A stretch of 64,000 bases of DNA from contig NZ_JACIHE010000002.1 of assembly GCF_014198245.1 (NCBI RefSeq), positions 586,275-650,274 on the forward strand, read 5' to 3'. The position numbers were made by a program, and so were the translations under genes. The stretch comes from Bradyrhizobium sp. cir1. GTDB taxonomy: Bacteria; Pseudomonadota; Alphaproteobacteria; Rhizobiales; Xanthobacteraceae. The notes beneath the pieces were generated by a model. That model did not search any database, was not told where the DNA came from, and saw only the letters and a program-made list of their open reading frames with translations. Shown here one piece after another: positions 62,090 through 64,000 of this stretch (the stretch's first letter is position 1; every line of letters starts with the position of its first letter).

Positions 62090-63592
62090 ATGGGCGGAGC
62101 TGACGCGCGGATCGTCCGTAACACCGCGCTGGTGATTTTCGCGCTGGTGGCGCTGCGGCTCGTCGCGGCCGCCTTCACGCCTATCACTTTCGACGAAGCC
62201 TATTACTGGATGTGGTCGAAGCACCTGGCCGGGGGTTATTACGACCACCCGCCGATGGTCGCCTATGTCATCCGCGCCGGCACCATGATCGCCGGCGACA
62301 CCGAGCTCGGCGGCCGCCTGGTCTCGATCCTGCTCGCGCTGCCGATGAGCTATGCGATCTACCGCTCCGCGGCGATCCTGTTCGGCGGGGCGCGCGTCGC
62401 GGCGACCAGCGCCATCCTGCTCAACGTGACGCTGCTGGCCTCGGTCGGCACGCTGATCGTGACGCCCGATGCGCCGCTGCTGGTCGCCTCCAGCTTCGTG
62501 CTGTTCTTCCTCGCCAAGGTGCTGGAGACCGGGCGTGGCGTCTGGTGGCTTGCGGTCGGCGCCGCGGTCGGCGCGGCGCTGCTGTCGAAATACACCGCAA
62601 TGTTCTTTGGCGCCGCCATCCTGATCTGGCTCGCGTCCGTGCCGAAGCTCAGGCGCTGGTTTCTTTCGCCCTGGCCTTATCTCGGCGGCCTCGTTGCGCT
62701 GGCGCTGTTCTCGCCGGTGATTTTCTGGAACGCGGACCACCAATGGGTCTCGTTCGCAAAGCAGCTCGGCCGCGCCAGGATCGAGGACTTCCGTCCCGTC
62801 TTCATTGCCGAGCTGATCCCGACCCAGATCGCGTTCGCGACCCCGCTGGTCTTCATCCTCGGCGCGATGGGCCTGCATGCGCTGACCTGGCACCGGGCCG
62901 GCGCACTGGCTTCGCGCGTGCTGATCGAGACGATGTTCTGGACCATCGTCGCCTATTTCGTCTGGCATTCGCTGCATGCCCGCGTCGAGGCCAACTGGTT
63001 TGCGCCGGTCTATCCGCCCTTCGTCATCGCGGCCGCGGCCGCCGCCAACCTCGTGCAGTGGAAGCCGCGCCAGCGGCGCCTGGCGGACTTCTGCCTGCGC
63101 TGGGCCGCGCCCGTGGGCATAGTGATGTTTGCAGCGCTGATCGTGCAGGCCAACACCGGCTGGCTGTCGGGCTATCGCCGCGACGCAACCGTGCGCAGCG
63201 TCGGCGTTGGCTGGCGCGAGCTCGCCGCACAAATCGAAGCCGAGCGCGCGCGCAATGGTGCGACCTGCGTGCTCGCGCCGGATTACGGCACCACGGGCTG
63301 GCTCGCCTTCTACCTGCCGCGCGGCACCTGCGTGGTGCAGCAGAACCAGCGCATCCGCTGGGTCAACATGCCCGAGCCCGATCCCAAGCTGCTCGCCGGC
63401 AAGCTGCTCTATGTCGACGAGCTGCGCGCAGGCGGCCATCCCGCGCTCGACGAGCTCTTTGCGAAGGTGACGCAAATCGCGCAATTGCAGCGCAAGCGCG
63501 GCCCGCTCGTGGTCGAGACCTACGGCATCGATCTGCTCGAAGACGCCAGGGGCGACGTGCTCGACCGCTCGCCGCCGCCGGAAGCGCGGTAG
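62090..63592 (+). CDS. GT39/ArnT-like membrane glycosyltransferase
   Basis: 500 residues. Multi-pass (about ten to twelve helices). The first periplasmic loop carries the acidic catalytic motif FDEAYYWMWSKHLAGGYYDH, with PPMVAYVIRAG following, as in dolichyl-phosphate-mannose/ArnT (PMT_2) enzymes. A periplasmic C-terminal domain holds CVLAPDYGTTGW and the cysteine at RGTCVVQ, possibly disulfide-bonded. Paired with the DPM1-GtrA gene six bases upstream; together they could transfer a sugar onto a lipid or cell-surface polymer. Confidence 0.9.
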   Translation: MGGADARIVRNTALVIFALVALRLVAAAFTPITFDEAYYWMWSKHLAGGYYDHPPMVAYVIRAGTMIAGDTELGGRLVSILLALPMSYAIYRSAAILFGGARVAATSAILLNVTLLASVGTLIVTPDAPLLVASSFVLFFLAKVLETGRGVWWLAVGAAVGAALLSKYTAMFFGAAILIWLASVPKLRRWFLSPWPYLGGLVALALFSPVIFWNADHQWVSFAKQLGRARIEDFRPVFIAELIPTQIAFATPLVFILGAMGLHALTWHRAGALASRVLIETMFWTIVAYFVWHSLHARVEANWFAPVYPPFVIAAAAAANLVQWKPRQRRLADFCLRWAAPVGIVMFAALIVQANTGWLSGYRRDATVRSVGVGWRELAAQIEAERARNGATCVLAPDYGTTGWLAFYLPRGTCVVQQNQRIRWVNMPEPDPKLLAGKLLYVDELRAGGHPALDELFAKVTQIAQLQRKRGPLVVETYGIDLLEDARGDVLDRSPPPEAR

Positions 63593-63614
63593 CAGGCCGC
63601 GCTGCCTCCACATC

Positions 63615-63639
63615 GTCGTCCCGGCTAGGCCGGGACGAC
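63615..63639. terminator. Perfect inverted repeat between convergent genes
   Basis: GTCGTCCCGGC-TAG-GCCGGGACGAC, an 11-bp stem and 3-base loop between the GT39-like gene and the convergent cyclase. No T-run, so a bidirectional terminator or a small dispersed repeat. Confidence 0.6.
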
Positions 63640-63669
63640 ATCGAGTTTTGGGCGCAGAGCGGTGGCGAT

Positions 63670-64000
63670 TCAGCCGGATATCTCTGCTTGGGTGGCCGCC
63701 GCGCCCGGCTTGCTCTCGTCGCGCCAGAACCAGACGGCGACCGTGCCGGAGCGGCCGCGGACCTGCGTGCGCAGCGGGCCTTTCAACGTGCTGTCGGGGG
63801 CGCCGAGGTAGTCGGCCGCATCCAGCAGCGTATCGCTCAGCGCGAGGCACGCGCCGTTCTGGGCCGCGACCTCCATCAGCCGGTTCGCGACATTGACGGT
63901 GTCGCCCGTCGCTGTGATGTGCTGATGGCTGCCGCCGAGGCGCGAGGCGACGATGGGGCCGCAATGGGCGCCGATCTTGAAGCCGAGCTGATCCCCGACT
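63670..64000 (-). CDS. C-terminal part of a class III adenylate/guanylate cyclase (cut by window edge)
   Basis: The minus-strand frame enters from beyond base 64000 and stops with TGA at 63670. It reads DQLGFKIGAHCGPIVASRLG, HITATGDTVNVANRLMEVAA, then a C-terminal tail ending ATQAEISG. The GDTVNVANRL motif is the transition-state region of class III cyclases, so it is the end of a catalytic domain. The N-terminal sensor domain is outside the window. It is the second cyclase in the region besides that at 53055. Confidence 0.88.
   Translation of the reverse strand, partial: VGDQLGFKIGAHCGPIVASRLGGSHQHITATGDTVNVANRLMEVAAQNGACLALSDTLLDAADYLGAPDSTLKGPLRTQVRGRSGTVAVWFWRDESKPGAAATQAEISG

Noticed and set aside
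60875..63964. A very long open frame on the minus strand, opposite the two glycosyltransferase genes
   Set aside because: Long antisense open frames are common in GC-rich coding DNA. Its product is Arg/His/Asp-rich without motifs, while the plus strand has clear catalytic motifs.

Overview
The window is a contiguous piece of a GC-rich alphaproteobacterial chromosome, most like Bradyrhizobium or a close relative in the Nitrobacteraceae. This is inferred from the gene content: two LIV-type amino-acid ABC operons, a protocatechuate (pca) block, a cox/CODH-type accessory cluster, many PAS kinases, and seven copies of a ~100 bp palindromic repeat with TCATTCCGGGG / CCCCGGAATGA ends. No rRNA, tRNA, CRISPR array, transposase or phage gene was seen.

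Layout. 1-0.9 kb: the start of a gene leaving the window on the minus strand, then a small putative DNA-binding gene preceded by two 15-bp near-palindromic repeats and followed by a frameshifted partner. 1.0-9.2 kb: acyl-CoA synthetase, orphan Tat-exported solute-binding protein, CHASE3-PAS histidine kinase, M20 amidohydrolase and purB. 9.4-12.8 kb: palindromes, a small ORF, a TetR regulator, a small hypothetical gene and a NarL/NarX-like two-component pair. 13.0-17.4 kb: a plus-strand run encoding a MotA/TolQ/ExbB-like channel, two single-pass or double-pass membrane partners, a PPP-like metallophosphoesterase and a Ser/Thr kinase fused to a universal stress protein domain. I regard this as the best candidate for an undescribed system. 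17.4-24.4 kb: zinc-ribbon and small membrane proteins, rpe, an EF-hand protein, a P1-family peptidase, a large MASE4-like hybrid histidine kinase and a single-domain response regulator.

24.4-29.5 kb: LIV ABC operon 1 (binding protein, LivF, LivG, LivM, LivH) with a terminator after the binding protein. 29.8-30.9 kb: a glutamine-rich small protein with its own terminator and a membrane protein whose 3' end overlaps pcaC. 30.8-33.5 kb: pcaB-pcaD-pcaC of the beta-ketoadipate pathway; pcaGH is not in the window. 33.7-40.6 kb: coxG, coxS, coxM, coxD, coxE, a split XdhC/CoxI pair and a MoeA-like/MobA-like fusion. The catalytic molybdenum subunit coxL is absent. 40.6-45.6 kb: LIV ABC operon 2, whose LivF has Arg instead of the Walker A Lys.

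45.9-49.3 kb: DUF4189 and DUF2000 proteins, zinc alcohol dehydrogenase, and an ArsR-SRPBCC-GFA operon. 49.4-52.9 kb: a TetR-HlyD-ABC ATPase-ABC permease efflux operon with a perfect 20-bp palindrome in front, resembling cecR-ybhGFSR of E. coli. 53.0-58.5 kb: membrane adenylate cyclase, a GntR/UTRA regulator with MFS transporter and Tat-exported amidohydrolase, and a PhzF protein. 58.6-64.0 kb: DUF488 and DUF72 proteins, small exported proteins, a DPM1-GtrA glycosyltransferase with a GT39-like membrane transferase, and the 3' part of a second class III cyclase that runs off the window.

Functional themes are uptake and breakdown of amino acids and aromatic compounds, molybdenum hydroxylase maturation, and dense signalling (three histidine kinases, two response regulators, two cyclases, one Ser/Thr kinase). 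All gene names are assigned from sequence motifs and gene order read by eye; no database search was run.
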